Origin: Gammaproteobacteria bacterium | Lineage (GTDB): Bacteria; Pseudomonadota; Gammaproteobacteria; JAABTG01 | Reading direction: 5' to 3' | Assembly: GCA_017999615.1 (NCBI GenBank) | Contig: JAGNLM010000002.1 | Coordinates: 1 to 64,000, forward strand | DNA: 64,000 nt | In this document: piece after piece, positions 9,626 through 18,091 of the stretch | How the letters are laid out: every line of letters begins with the position of its first letter | Numbering within the stretch: position 1 is the stretch's first letter | Translations under genes and position numbers: made by a program | Notes under the pieces: model-generated | Seen by the model: only the letters and a program-made list of their open reading frames with translations | Told to the model about the DNA's origin: nothing | Database searches by the model: none

Positions 9626-10657
9626 ATGAAGCGCCCCGTGCTCGTCCCGTTGGCCGCCACTCTGCTGGCCGTTTCCGCAGCCTCGTCCGCCTACGAGTGG
9701 CAGGCCCTGCCGGACAAGGCCCCCGCGCCGGCCGACAACCCCCCGACCGCGAAGAAGCTCGAGCTCGGCAAACAGCTCTTCTTCGACCCCCGCTTCTCCT
9801 CGACCGGGACCGTCTCCTGCAACTCCTGCCACAACCTGATGACGGGCGGTGACGACAGCCGGTCGACTTCCATGGGAGTGCACGGCCTCGCCGGCCCGCG
9901 CAACGCCCCCACGGTCTGGAACTCCGCCTTCCACTCGGTCCAGTTCTGGGACGGGCGCGCGGCCACCCTGGAAGAGCAGGCCAAGGGGCCGGTGGTCGCA
10001 GGCGTCGAGATGGGGATGAACTCTCTCGACGATGCCCTCGCCCGCGTCCGGCAGATCCCGGGCTACGTGACGCAGTTCAAGGCCGTCTTCGGGGGCGACG
10101 ACCCGGTCAACGCCGACAACGCGGCCAAGGCAGTCGGCGCCTACGAGCGCACGCTGATCACCCCGGGCAGCCCCTATGACCGCTACGTGAAGGGCAACGC
10201 CTCGGCCCTGACCCCGCAGCAGGTACGGGGGATGAAGACCTTCGACGAGCTCGGCTGCACCGCCTGCCACCGCGGGCCCGCCTTCAACGGTCCCGAGATG
10301 CCCGGCGGCAAGGGATTCTTCATCTCCTTCCCCTTCCACACCTCGGAATACGTGAAGATGTATGACCTGCGGGACGACGAAGGCCGCTTCCTCGTCACCA
10401 AGAACGAGGCCGACCACCACAAGTTCCGCGTGCCCACCCTGCGCAACATCGCCCTCACCGCCCCCTATTTCCACAATGGGAAGGTGAAGACGTTGGAAGA
10501 GGCGGTGCGGGTCATGGCGCCCTCCCAGCTCAACAAGAAGCTGCTGGACGAGCAGGCGCAGGACGTGGCCGCGTTCCTGGACGCGCTGACCGGCCCCTTC
10601 CCGGAGCAGACGATGCCCCGTCTGCCCCCGACGATCGGGTACACGATCCTCGACTGA
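9626..10657 (+). CDS. Di-heme cytochrome c peroxidase (CcpA/MauG family)
   Basis: Periplasmic enzyme reducing hydrogen peroxide with electrons from small c-type cytochromes. Signal peptide of about 22 residues (ending SSAYEW). Two heme c sites: CNSCH near residue 65 (peroxidatic domain, in a context typical of bacterial CCP: FDPRFS, then SCNSCHN) and CTACH near residue 211 (electron-transfer domain). The later segment FRVPTLRNIALTAPYFHNG is a family hallmark. ATG 9626 has GAGGAG 6-8 nt upstream; an earlier in-frame start would bury the signal peptide. The upstream FNR-like box fits the usual low-oxygen control of this family. A strong hairpin follows the stop codon. Confidence 0.93.
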   Translation: MKRPVLVPLAATLLAVSAASSAYEWQALPDKAPAPADNPPTAKKLELGKQLFFDPRFSSTGTVSCNSCHNLMTGGDDSRSTSMGVHGLAGPRNAPTVWNSAFHSVQFWDGRAATLEEQAKGPVVAGVEMGMNSLDDALARVRQIPGYVTQFKAVFGGDDPVNADNAAKAVGAYERTLITPGSPYDRYVKGNASALTPQQVRGMKTFDELGCTACHRGPAFNGPEMPGGKGFFISFPFHTSEYVKMYDLRDDEGRFLVTKNEADHHKFRVPTLRNIALTAPYFHNGKVKTLEEAVRVMAPSQLNKKLLDEQAQDVAAFLDALTGPFPEQTMPRLPPTIGYTILD

Positions 10658-10667
10658 CGATCCTGCC

Positions 10668-10697
10668 GGCGGGAGAAGGGCTCGTCCCTCTCCCGCC
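10668..10697 (+). terminator. Hairpin terminator after the cytochrome c peroxidase gene
   Basis: Perfect 9-bp arms GGCGGGAGA and TCTCCCGCC, with further pairing inside the loop. No T-run follows, so it may act as a terminator of the GC-rich type or as a 3'-end stabiliser. Confidence 0.55.
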
Positions 10698-10777
10698 CCT
10701 CCCCGCAATCACCCGACCCCTGGTGCGCGCGAGGCCTTGCGCGCCGGGCGGCGTATCCCCAGGACCCGGAGAGGACC

Positions 10778-11473
10778 TTGCGCACATCGGCGCTCCGGCG
10801 GCTCGGTCGAGCGGCAGCAGCGACCACCCTCGCGGTGCTGGGCGCCAGCGTCGCGCTGGTGCTCCTCCTGCGCTGGGTGGACCCGCCGGTCTCCGCGTTC
10901 ATGCTGCCCGATCTCTTCGCCGGGAAGGGCGGCGGCGTGGTCGCGCACCGTTGGGTCCCGCTCGAGCGCATGCCGGAGCACCTGCTCCTCGCCGTCATCG
11001 CCGCGGAGGACCAGCGCTTCGCGCACCACCACGGCTTCGACCTGCGGGAGATCCGAGACGCAATCGAGGAGCGGGCCGCGGGGCAGCGCGTGCGGGGGGC
11101 CAGCACCATCTCCCAACAGGTGGCGAAGAACCTCTTCCTCTGGCGCGACCGGAGCTGGGTGCGCAAGGGCCTGGAGGCCTGGCTCACCGCGCTGATCGAG
11201 CTCGCCTGGCCGAAGCGCCGGATCCTGGAGATGTACCTGAACTTCGCCCAGTTCGGGCCCCGCACCTACGGCGCCTCGGCCGCGGCCGAGCGCTCCTTCC
11301 GCAAGCCGGTCCGCGACCTGACCCCGCAGGAGAGTGCCCGGCTGGCGGCGGTGCTGCCGAACCCGCAGGCGTTCGACGCGGCGGCACCCTCGCCTCGGGT
11401 CCGCGCCCGGGCCGACTGGGTCGAGCGCCAGATGGGGCAGCTCGGGGCGTTCTACCTGAACGCGATCCTGTAG
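10778..11473 (+). CDS. mtgA: Monofunctional biosynthetic peptidoglycan transglycosylase
   Basis: Polymerises lipid II into glycan strands (family GT51). 231 residues with one N-terminal membrane anchor (about 12-32). GT51 motifs: AVIAAEDQRFAHHHGFD with the catalytic Glu near residue 75, then GASTISQQVAKNLFLW, then RRILEMYLNFAQFG. No transpeptidase domain follows, which separates MtgA from bifunctional PBPs. The start is TTG 10778 with GGAGAGG 4-10 nt upstream; no ATG or GTG fits better. Confidence 0.94.
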   Translation: MRTSALRRLGRAAAATTLAVLGASVALVLLLRWVDPPVSAFMLPDLFAGKGGGVVAHRWVPLERMPEHLLLAVIAAEDQRFAHHHGFDLREIRDAIEERAAGQRVRGASTISQQVAKNLFLWRDRSWVRKGLEAWLTALIELAWPKRRILEMYLNFAQFGPRTYGASAAAERSFRKPVRDLTPQESARLAAVLPNPQAFDAAAPSPRVRARADWVERQMGQLGAFYLNAIL

Positions 11474-11527
11474 GACCCGAGCCCGAGGGTTCCTTCGAAG
11501 CGCAGGAGGCCACTCGGTTGGAGACTT

Positions 11528-11621
<94 letters not shown>

Positions 11622-11698
11622 AGAACGCGTAAGGATACGGTGTCCCCGGGGCGGACGCCAAGACTCACGCGTGCGCCGGCCGTCCCCTGCTCGGCCCC

Positions 11699-12190
11699 CT
11701 ACCCCCGGATGAGCACCCGGGTGCCCGGGGAGGCCGCATCGAAGACCTCCAGGAGGTCGCGGTTGCGCATGCGCACGCAGCCGCGCGAGCCGGGCACGCC
11801 CATGGGGACACCGTCCGGCGTGCCGTGGATGTAGATGAAGCGCCGGAAACTGTCCACGTCCCCCAGCCGGTTGCGGCCTGGCTCCAGGCCGCTCAGCCAG
11901 AGGATCCGGGTGAGGATCCAGTCCCGCCCCGGGAACTCCCGGGCAAGGGCCTCGGAGTAGACCTCGCCGGTCGGCCGTCTGCGCACGAAGACGGTGTTCA
12001 GGGGCGCACCGGCGCCGATCCGAGCCCGCACCTGGTGCCACCCGCGCGGCGTGCGACCGCTGCCCAGGGTCTCTCCGGGGCCGTTGCGGGCGGTGGAGAC
12101 AGGGTACTCCGCCAGCAGCGCACCGTCGCGCCAGTGGCGCAGGCGCTGGTCCTGGATCGACACCTCGAGCACGTTCCCGGGAAGGTCCAT
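11699..12190 (-). CDS. L,D-transpeptidase (YkuD domain), short form
   Basis: 163 residues, nearly all one YkuD domain. Catalytic motif IYIHGTPDG followed by SRGCVRMRN (nucleophile Cys), preceded by a conserved NxxGDVDSFRR segment. The family cross-links peptidoglycan stem peptides or attaches proteins to them. This short subfamily typically has no signal peptide, and none is seen here. ATG 12190 is the first Met that keeps the conserved N-terminus; the frame runs on upstream as non-conserved low-complexity sequence. Its neighbours MtgA and the S11 peptidase gene are also cell-wall genes. Confidence 0.88.
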   Translation of the reverse strand: MDLPGNVLEVSIQDQRLRHWRDGALLAEYPVSTARNGPGETLGSGRTPRGWHQVRARIGAGAPLNTVFVRRRPTGEVYSEALAREFPGRDWILTRILWLSGLEPGRNRLGDVDSFRRFIYIHGTPDGVPMGVPGSRGCVRMRNRDLLEVFDAASPGTRVLIRG

Positions 12191-12779
12191 CGACGAGCCA
12201 CCACCGGCCGCGGCGCGGCCTGCGCACCCCCATCGTACCCGGCGCGGGGCTCGCCCCGGAAGCGGCGACCCGGCGAGGGTCTCTTCGGTTGACGAAACCG
12301 GGCGGGCACGCGTAACCGGCTGGGCAAGGGGCGATCTCCGCCCGCGCTCTGCTACACTCCCGATCGGCCTCAAAGGGCCGCCGCGCGGGCGATGCCGGTT
12401 CCGAAGATGGGCGCCGAAGACTCCTTCTCGCTGCCTCCCACCTCGGGTGCCCTGCCGCGCCCGGGGCACGGCGGCGGGAGGGCGCTCGCGACGCTGACCT
12501 CGCGGCGGGCTCCCGCCTGGCCGACACGGGCTCGTGCGCTCCCGGTACCCAGCCTGGACGAGGGACCCCTGCGGGGAGAGGTCCTCGCGCGTCCCCGGAC
12601 TCTCGAGGGGGGAGTGGACGACTACCTGGCGTTGGGAGGGCTTCTACCCCCGAGGCTCCTGCCCCGTTCGCTCTTCGTCGACCTGTTTGCCTGAGGCGGC
12701 CGGCGCCTGCCGGCGTCCCCTCGAAGGTGGCCCCCGGGGCGCCCCTCGTCCGGCAGGTCGGGTCTCGACTCCCAGCAGG
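12191..12779. other. 589-bp stretch without a secure gene
   Basis: It holds a -10-like TACACT at 12353-12358 (+ strand) without a clear -35, and one doubtful frame described separately. No RNA gene, repeat or strong hairpin was recognised. Confidence 0.4.
12407..12694 (+). CDS. Doubtful small hypothetical protein
   Basis: A 95-residue frame starting at ATG 12407 (another ATG lies at 12392) and ending in a Leu/Pro-rich tail (LALGGLLPPRLLPRSLF). No ribosome-binding site is evident. The codons look only partly like genuine coding sequence of this genome, and I recognise no family. It is listed because it follows a possible -10 element and nothing else occupies the gap. Chance openness in GC-rich DNA is at least as likely. 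Confidence 0.2.
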   Translation: MGAEDSFSLPPTSGALPRPGHGGGRALATLTSRRAPAWPTRARALPVPSLDEGPLRGEVLARPRTLEGGVDDYLALGGLLPPRLLPRSLFVDLFA

Positions 12780-12941
12780 TCAGTTTTCGACTCCCGTCAG
12801 GAACGGCAGCATCAGCCACGCGATCGTGAGCGCCGCCAGGTGGTCGCCGAAGCCCGGCACGCCCAGTTGGTCGGCGAAGGCGCCGAACCCGCCTTGCGCC
12901 GCCACGACACACGCCAGTGCGAGCAGGAGGAACCGGATCAT
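12780..12941 (-). CDS. Small hydrophobic hypothetical protein (53 residues)
   Basis: Two short hydrophobic segments (residues 2-15 and about 34-48) around a glycine-rich middle (QGGFGAFADQLGVPGFGD). ATG 12941 is taken as the start because it begins directly with the hydrophobic MIRFLLLALACVV segment; the frame runs further upstream as low-complexity sequence. The ribosome-binding site is weak (GAGACG). No family recognised. A small inner-membrane protein is the most that can be said. Confidence 0.4.
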   Translation of the reverse strand: MIRFLLLALACVVAAQGGFGAFADQLGVPGFGDHLAALTIAWLMLPFLTGVEN

Positions 12942-13104
12942 GGGCGTCTCGAGCGCGTGGGATGAGTGACCCCCTTCGGCAAGGCAACCTTCGTGCCCGC
13001 CCTGTCTCCCTCCGCCGATTTGCCAAGCCCAGGGGCGTTTCCGGCCCGTCGCCGCCACCCGGGGCTACCGGCCGCGGGTCCTGCTTGGACCTCGCGAGGG
13101 CTAA

Positions 13105-13126
13105 AGCGTCAACGCGCGTTGACGCT
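13105..13126. promoter_or_regulatory. 22-bp perfect palindrome upstream of the sigma-54 activator gene
   Basis: Arms AGCGTCAACGC and GCGTTGACGCT join with no spacer and end 24 bp before ATG 13151. A perfect palindrome of this length in a promoter-proximal position suggests an operator, perhaps for autoregulation by the dimeric Fis-type helix-turn-helix of the gene it precedes. Confidence 0.55.
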
Positions 13127-13150
13127 GAAGGTAACGGAGTTGCCACCGCC

Positions 13151-14689
13151 ATGCCCGATCGCCTCCCCGCCCCCGCCGACCTGCACCAGCGCCTCGCCGC
13201 CCTGCGCGCGCGCCTCGAGCACGTCAGCCGCGGCTGGGCGGAGGGCAGCTACGAGGCCCTGATCAGAGTTCTGGTGGAGCTCCTCCCCGCCGCCCTCGAC
13301 AGCGAGCGGGCCACGGTGTTCGTCGCCGAGCCGGGTGAGACCCCCATCTGGGCCAAGATCGGCACCGGGATCCGGGAGCGCCAGATCGAGGCCCCGCGCG
13401 CCGAGAGCGTCGTCGGGCAGACCGTCACCTCCGGACGGCCGGTCGTGGAGAACCGGCCGAGCCGCTCGGGCGGCTTCCACCGGGAGACGGATTCCCGCAC
13501 CGGTTTCGAGACCCGCAACCTCGCCTGCGTCCCCATCCCGAGCCCCTCAGGCCACGGGTTCATCGGTGCCGTCGAGGTGCTGAACCACCGGTCGGGCGGG
13601 TTCGGGGAGGCCGACGTGGCCCTCCTGGAGCGGGTCGCCGGGCAGCTCGGCGCGGCGGTGGAGAGCGTCCTTGTGAACCGGGAGATCCGCGCCGTCGGCG
13701 CGGGGCTCGACCAGGAGGTCCAGCGCCTGCGCAGCAACTACCTCGGCGACGTGCCGCTGGTGGCGGAGAGCCCCGCGATGCGCTCGGTGATCCAGATGGT
13801 GCGCACGCTGGCCACGACCCCCGTGAACGTCCTCGTCCAGGGCGAGAACGGCACCGGCAAGGAGGTGGTCGCCCGGCTCCTGCACGACCTCGGCGAGCGG
13901 CGCGAACGCCCCTTCGTCGCCGTCAACTGCGCCTCGATCCCGGAGACGCTGATGGAGAGCGAATTCTTCGGCTTCGAGCGCGGCGCCTTCACCGGTGCGG
14001 TGGCGAGCCGCGGGGGGCGATTCGAGGAGGCCGCGGGCGGCACCCTGTTCCTGGACGAGGTCGCCGACCTGCCCCTCTCCATCCAGCCCAAGTTCCTGCG
14101 CGCGATCCAGGAGGGCGAAGGGACGCGCCTCGGCAGCGGGCAGGTCCGCCGCTACGACTTCCGGGTCATCAGCGCGAGCAACCGCGACCTGCGGGCGGCG
14201 GTCGCCCGCGGGGCGTTCCGCGAGGACCTCTTCTACCGGCTGTTTGCGGTCGAGGTCCGAGTGCCGCCCCTGCGCGAGCGGCCCGAGGACGTGGCGGAGC
14301 TGACCCGGGCCTTCCTGGTGGACACCGCCCGGCGCTTCGGACGCCCCCAGCTCACCCTCAGCCCCGAGGTGCTGGCCCTTTTCGAGGCCTACCCCTGGCC
14401 CGGGAACGTCCGCCAGCTCAAGCGCGAGGTGGAGCGCCTGGTGGCGCTGACCCCGCCGGGGGAGCCCCTCGGGCTGGAGCGCTGCTCGGAGGAGCTGCGC
14501 CACTGGCCAGGAGTGCCCGCCGTGGCCGAGGGGAACGGACTGAATCTGCCCCGGCAGGTCGAGGCCCTGGAATCCGAGCTCATCCGGCGCGCCCTCGCCG
14601 CGAGCGGCGGCCAGCGCACCCGGGCCGCGGCACTGCTGGGCATCACGCGACAGGGGCTGCACAAGAAACTGCGAAGGAGAGAGGCATGA
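13151..14689 (+). CDS. Sigma-54-dependent transcriptional activator: GAF, AAA+ and Fis-type HTH
   Basis: Enhancer-binding protein that would remodel sigma-54 RNA polymerase. Order: GAF sensor domain (about 30-180), AAA+ domain (about 205-430) with Walker A GENGTGKE at 231, intact sigma-54-contacting loop GAFTGA at 278 and Walker B GGTLFLDE, then a Fis-type helix-turn-helix at the C-terminus (RTRAAALLGITRQGLHKKL). There is no receiver domain, so it probably senses a small ligand or partner through GAF, as NorR does, rather than a phosphoryl group. Its stop overlaps the galE start by 4 bp. Three sigma-54 promoters lie 1-4 kb downstream and are plausible targets. GGAG lies about 11 nt before the ATG. 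Confidence 0.92.
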   Translation: MPDRLPAPADLHQRLAALRARLEHVSRGWAEGSYEALIRVLVELLPAALDSERATVFVAEPGETPIWAKIGTGIRERQIEAPRAESVVGQTVTSGRPVVENRPSRSGGFHRETDSRTGFETRNLACVPIPSPSGHGFIGAVEVLNHRSGGFGEADVALLERVAGQLGAAVESVLVNREIRAVGAGLDQEVQRLRSNYLGDVPLVAESPAMRSVIQMVRTLATTPVNVLVQGENGTGKEVVARLLHDLGERRERPFVAVNCASIPETLMESEFFGFERGAFTGAVASRGGRFEEAAGGTLFLDEVADLPLSIQPKFLRAIQEGEGTRLGSGQVRRYDFRVISASNRDLRAAVARGAFREDLFYRLFAVEVRVPPLRERPEDVAELTRAFLVDTARRFGRPQLTLSPEVLALFEAYPWPGNVRQLKREVERLVALTPPGEPLGLERCSEELRHWPGVPAVAEGNGLNLPRQVEALESELIRRALAASGGQRTRAAALLGITRQGLHKKLRRREA

Positions 14690-15687
14690 CCCGAAACATC
14701 CTGCAGACGGGCGGCGCCGGCTACATCGGCAGCCACGTGACGCGCCAGCTCGCCGAGCTCGGCCACCGGGTGGTGGTGCTCGACAACCTCTCGAAGGGGT
14801 TTCGCGAGGCGGTGCTCGGCGCGGAGCTCGTCGTCGGCGACACCGGGGACCGGGCACTCGTCAGCCGGCTGCTGCGCGAGCACGCCATCGACTCCGTCCT
14901 GCACTTCGCGGCCCACACCATCGTCCCGGAGTCCGTGGAGAAACCGCTCAAGTACTACGGCAACAACACCTGCAACACCCGCAGCCTGCTGGAGTGCTGC
15001 GCGGAGGCGGGCGTCCGCCACTTCATCTTCTCCTCGACTGCCGCGGTCTACGGGATCCCCGAGCACATGCCGGCCACCGAGGACTCACCCACGGCGCCGA
15101 TCAACCCCTACGGCATGTCGAAGCTGATGAGCGAGCACATGCTCCGGGACCTCTCCCTCGCGACCCCCCTGCGGCACGTGATCCTGCGCTACTTCAACGT
15201 CGCCGGAAGCGACCCGGGCGGGCGGATCGGTCAGTCGACCCCCGAAGCGACGCTGCTCGTGAAGGTCGCCTGCGAGCACGCGGTCGGCAAGCGCCCGTCG
15301 GTCTCCATCTTCGGCACCGACTACCCCACCCCGGACGGCACCGGCGTGCGCGATTACATCCACGTGGAGGACCTCGCCTCCGCGCACGTGAAGGCGCTCG
15401 ATTACCTCGCCGGTGGCGGCGAGTCGGTCACCCTCAACTGCGGCTACGGCCACGGCTACAGCGTACGCGAGGTGCTGGACGCGGTCGCGCGCGTGCACGG
15501 CGCCCCCCTTCACGTCATCGAGCAGCCCCGGCGCGCGGGCGATCCGCCGAGCCTCGTCGCCGGGGCCTCTCGCGTGCGCGAGGTCCTCGGCTGGACCCCC
15601 CGCTACGACGACCTGGAGGTCATCGTGCGCACCTCCCTGCAGTGGGAGCGTGCGCCCCGGTACGGGACTCCATCCGCAAGGCCCTAG
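14686..15687 (+). CDS. galE: UDP-glucose 4-epimerase
   Basis: Interconverts UDP-glucose and UDP-galactose for exopolysaccharide or LPS. Extended short-chain dehydrogenase fold: NAD-binding TGGAGYIGSH at residues 8-17, serine-rich FSSTAAVYG, catalytic Tyr-x3-Lys (NPYGMSK, Tyr near 142), and DGTGVRDYIHVEDLA typical of GalE. 333 residues, normal length. ATGA overlap with the sigma-54 activator gene implies translational coupling, so sugar-nucleotide supply and the regulator are made together, consistent with a polysaccharide/PEP-CTERM locus. Confidence 0.95.
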   Translation: MTRNILQTGGAGYIGSHVTRQLAELGHRVVVLDNLSKGFREAVLGAELVVGDTGDRALVSRLLREHAIDSVLHFAAHTIVPESVEKPLKYYGNNTCNTRSLLECCAEAGVRHFIFSSTAAVYGIPEHMPATEDSPTAPINPYGMSKLMSEHMLRDLSLATPLRHVILRYFNVAGSDPGGRIGQSTPEATLLVKVACEHAVGKRPSVSIFGTDYPTPDGTGVRDYIHVEDLASAHVKALDYLAGGGESVTLNCGYGHGYSVREVLDAVARVHGAPLHVIEQPRRAGDPPSLVAGASRVREVLGWTPRYDDLEVIVRTSLQWERAPRYGTPSARP

Positions 15688-15774
15688 CTTCACCCGCCCC
15701 CCTCCGACCCTCGCGCCACACCTCCCACCCGCAGTGGGCGGAAGGGAAGGCGTGCCTTGACTTGTCGGCAGGTT

Positions 15775-15790
15775 TTACAGTGTTCGCTGT
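15775..15790 (+). promoter_or_regulatory. Candidate upstream activating site A
   Basis: TTACAGTGTTCGCTGT: an imperfect dyad (ACAG-N6-CTGT) centred about 62 bp upstream of the -24 element of the first PEP-CTERM gene. Similar TTACA-led sites lie at nearly the same distance before the other two PEP-CTERM genes. Confidence 0.45.
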
Positions 15791-15843
15791 CCGCCTTCGT
15801 GGGCCCCGATCCAAGCCCCTGATCACAAATAAAGTGTGACGAA

Positions 15844-15859
15844 GGGCGCAAAAATTGCT
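15844..15859 (+). promoter_or_regulatory. Sigma-54 (-24/-12) promoter of the first PEP-CTERM gene
   Basis: GGGCGCAAAAATTGCT fits TGGCAC-N5-TTGCW with exact 10-bp spacing between the -24 GG and the -12 GC. It lies 43 bp before the ATG. Confidence 0.7.
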
Positions 15860-15902
15860 TCATTTGTGGACGAGGTCACAATAAAAAGATCGGGAGGAGG
15901 AC

Positions 15903-16895
15903 ATGGCGAGCGTCACCGCTCGGCAGGTTGTTTTGTCCCTGATTCTGGTCGCTTCGACACCGTGCGCCAGCGGCATCACCATCGACATCCAGTTCGTCGG
16001 CGACGCGGTGTCGGCCGGTTTCTTCACACCGGAGCGCGAGAGCGTCATCCAGGCCGCAGGCACCTACGTCGGGTCCCGGCTGAGTGACAGGCTTGCCGCC
16101 ATCCACCCCGTCGGGGAAGAGTCGTTTCTCGGGTCGACCTTCTACCCCGGCACCGGCAAAGGCAGCGCACGGATTTCCAGCGTCCCCGCGGACACGCTGG
16201 TGGTCTTCGTCGGCGCCAACGATGCCTTTGGCGCAAGCACGCTCGCGGTGGGTAGTCCCGGGGGTACGAGCGCATCGGGCGATGAGGCGTTCGTCAGCCT
16301 GGCCCGAAATCGAGGCCAAGGTCCGGGCACCGACTTCGGCCCTTGGGGCGGCAGCATCGCCTTCAACCCCGGGTTCAACTGGTACGCCGACCCGGACCCG
16401 TCGACGGTCGAGTCGTTCTCCGGGTGGGACCTGTTCTCCACCGCCATCCACGAGCTCGGCCACCTGCTCGGCTACGGCACAGCAACGTCCTGGTCGAACC
16501 AGGTCGTCGACCAAGTCGTCGACAAGGTCGTCACGGGCGCGAACGCCCGGTCGGCCTTCGGCGGCCCGGTGCCCCTGGCCGACCGCTGGCACTGGGCGAG
16601 CGGTCTGCAAAGCCTGGCGCTCGGCGGCTCGCAGGAAGCCGCCATGGACCCCACCCTCTCGGCCGGCACGCGCAAGTACTTCACGGAACTGGACTGGGCG
16701 GGCTTGGCCGACGTCGGCTGGGAGGTCGTTCCCGGCGCGGCCCTCTCGAGCGAGACGGCCTTCGCGTCGGCCTCCATCCCCGCCGCGCCGGCCGCGTCGA
16801 TGACCCCCACGCCGCTACCGGCGTCGGTCGTGCTCCTCGGAACGGCACTCGTACTGACCGCGGGTCTGCGCAGGCGAGCGCAGCCACCCCCCTGA
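15903..16895 (+). CDS. PEP-CTERM-sorted protein with a metalloprotease-like HExxH motif
   Basis: Predicted secreted protein of 330 residues: signal peptide (about 1-22, ending CASG), zinc-protease-like motif HELGHLLGYG near residue 183, then a downstream MDPTLSAGTRKYF and LADVGW segment as seen in secreted HExxH peptidases of the metzincin type. The C-terminus carries PLPAS, a hydrophobic helix and RRR, the three-part PEP-CTERM sorting signal cut by an exosortase. The third zinc ligand is not at the usual +6 position; HW near residue 233 may serve. ATG 15903 follows a strong GGGAGGAGG. Transcribed from a sigma-54 promoter. Confidence 0.8.
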   Translation: MASVTARQVVLSLILVASTPCASGITIDIQFVGDAVSAGFFTPERESVIQAAGTYVGSRLSDRLAAIHPVGEESFLGSTFYPGTGKGSARISSVPADTLVVFVGANDAFGASTLAVGSPGGTSASGDEAFVSLARNRGQGPGTDFGPWGGSIAFNPGFNWYADPDPSTVESFSGWDLFSTAIHELGHLLGYGTATSWSNQVVDQVVDKVVTGANARSAFGGPVPLADRWHWASGLQSLALGGSQEAAMDPTLSAGTRKYFTELDWAGLADVGWEVVPGAALSSETAFASASIPAAPAASMTPTPLPASVVLLGTALVLTAGLRRRAQPPP

Positions 16896-17138
16896 GTCAC
16901 CGCAAAGGCCACCGACGCCCCTCGGGCGGACGCGGACGGACTGTCGGGGCTTCGCGGGGCTTACGCTCCAATCATCCTTGCTGCCCGCCTGACGCGGACG
17001 GGCGCGGTACGGAAAGGACCGCCGTCGCGACTCGCCCCGGAGGGTCCAACACATCCTGGACGGTCGCTCGCGTGATCGCGGCCCTGCCGTACAGCGGGCG
17101 GATCACCCAGGTTCTCCTGCCGCCGCTGTCGGTGCGCC

Positions 17139-17154
17139 TTACACACCGGCGTGT
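17139..17154 (+). promoter_or_regulatory. Candidate upstream activating site B
   Basis: TTACACACCGGCGTGT: dyad ACAC-N6-GTGT centred about 63 bp upstream of the -24 element of the second PEP-CTERM gene; same TTACA-N8-TGT layout as site A. Confidence 0.5.
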
Positions 17155-17208
17155 GAGACTCGCCCCACACGGTTGGAACCCCCTGAAACCACTGTCCTAC
17201 CCGCAGGA

Positions 17209-17224
17209 TGGCGTGAGTCTTGCT
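17209..17224 (+). promoter_or_regulatory. Sigma-54 (-24/-12) promoter of the second PEP-CTERM gene
   Basis: TGGCGTGAGTCTTGCT matches the consensus at TGGC, the G at position 7 and TTGCT, with exact spacing. It lies 78 bp before the ATG. Confidence 0.8.
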
Positions 17225-17302
17225 GTGCGCCGACCCGATTGGGAGGCACCCGGCACGGCCACGGGGCGCCGCAGACCGAGTCCGTCATCCGGGGATACGC
17301 TG

Positions 17303-18091
17303 ATGCATCCGACCAGCCGACACGCCGCGCGCTTGGCCTTCCTTGCCGCCACTCTGGTAACCGCCGAAGCTCCGGCGTACTCGCTCAGCCAGTCTGCGCC
17401 GGGGAAGTGGGGCGACCCCGCCTTCGGCACCGGGGCCGTCATCAGCTACAGCTTGATGGGGGCAGGGCTCGATACCGGTTCCGGTCGGACGAGCGTCGAC
17501 TTCTCCACGTTTATGCCGGGGGGGTTCGAGGACGACATCCGCAGCGCCTTCGCGGCTTGGTCGGCGGTGGCCAACCTCGGCTTCGTGGAGGCGCTGGACC
17601 CCGGCGTGGGCGCCTACAATATCGGCGCGGATGCGGTCAACATCCGCATCAGCGGGGTCGACTACGGGCCCACCGACATCCTGGCGGACGCATTCTTCCC
17701 ACCGAGCTTCGGCGGCTCCGGCGCCGGCGACCTCCACTTCAACAGCCAGGTGGACTGGCGGCTCAACTCGGACGCCGGGACGGGGATCAGCGTCTATCTG
17801 GTCGCGGTGCACGAGATTGGACATGCCCTTGGACTGCACCACCCGGGCTGCGGCAGCTCGCCCGCCTGCCCTGACCTGGGCCCCTACGGGAGTGACCCGC
17901 TCACCTCGCGCCTGATGTCACCCACCTACAATGTGAGCCTCATCGGTCCGCAACGCGACGACATCGCCGGAATCCAGCACCTCTACGGGCCGCCGACGGG
18001 GGCAGTGCCGGTACCCGGGAGCCTTGTCCTGTTTGCCAGCACGCTCGGTTTCCTGGCCGGTGCGCGTCGCCGCCAGCGACTCCCCCGGTGA
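17303..18091 (+). CDS. Matrixin-like (M10) zinc metalloprotease with PEP-CTERM-like anchor
   Basis: 262-residue secreted protein. Signal peptide (about 1-24); matrixin zinc motif HEIGHALGLHH near residue 170 with all three His; Met-turn in SRLMSPTY near 205; C-terminal VPVPGS, hydrophobic helix and RRR (about 237-262), a variant PEP-CTERM signal. The domain before the zinc motif resembles the matrixin fold (FAAWSAV segment; DILADAFFPP). Known family members cleave extracellular proteins; substrates here are unknown. ATG 17303 has GGGGAT about 8 nt upstream. Own sigma-54 promoter; 407 bp from the previous gene. Confidence 0.85.
   Translation: MHPTSRHAARLAFLAATLVTAEAPAYSLSQSAPGKWGDPAFGTGAVISYSLMGAGLDTGSGRTSVDFSTFMPGGFEDDIRSAFAAWSAVANLGFVEALDPGVGAYNIGADAVNIRISGVDYGPTDILADAFFPPSFGGSGAGDLHFNSQVDWRLNSDAGTGISVYLVAVHEIGHALGLHHPGCGSSPACPDLGPYGSDPLTSRLMSPTYNVSLIGPQRDDIAGIQHLYGPPTGAVPVPGSLVLFASTLGFLAGARRRQRLPR

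Larger units (their letters stand above)
16896..17302. other. 407-bp intergenic region with regulatory sites
   Basis: No gene seen. It holds the TTACA-type dyad at 17139-17154 and the sigma-54 promoter at 17209-17224, both serving the next gene. Confidence 0.6.
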
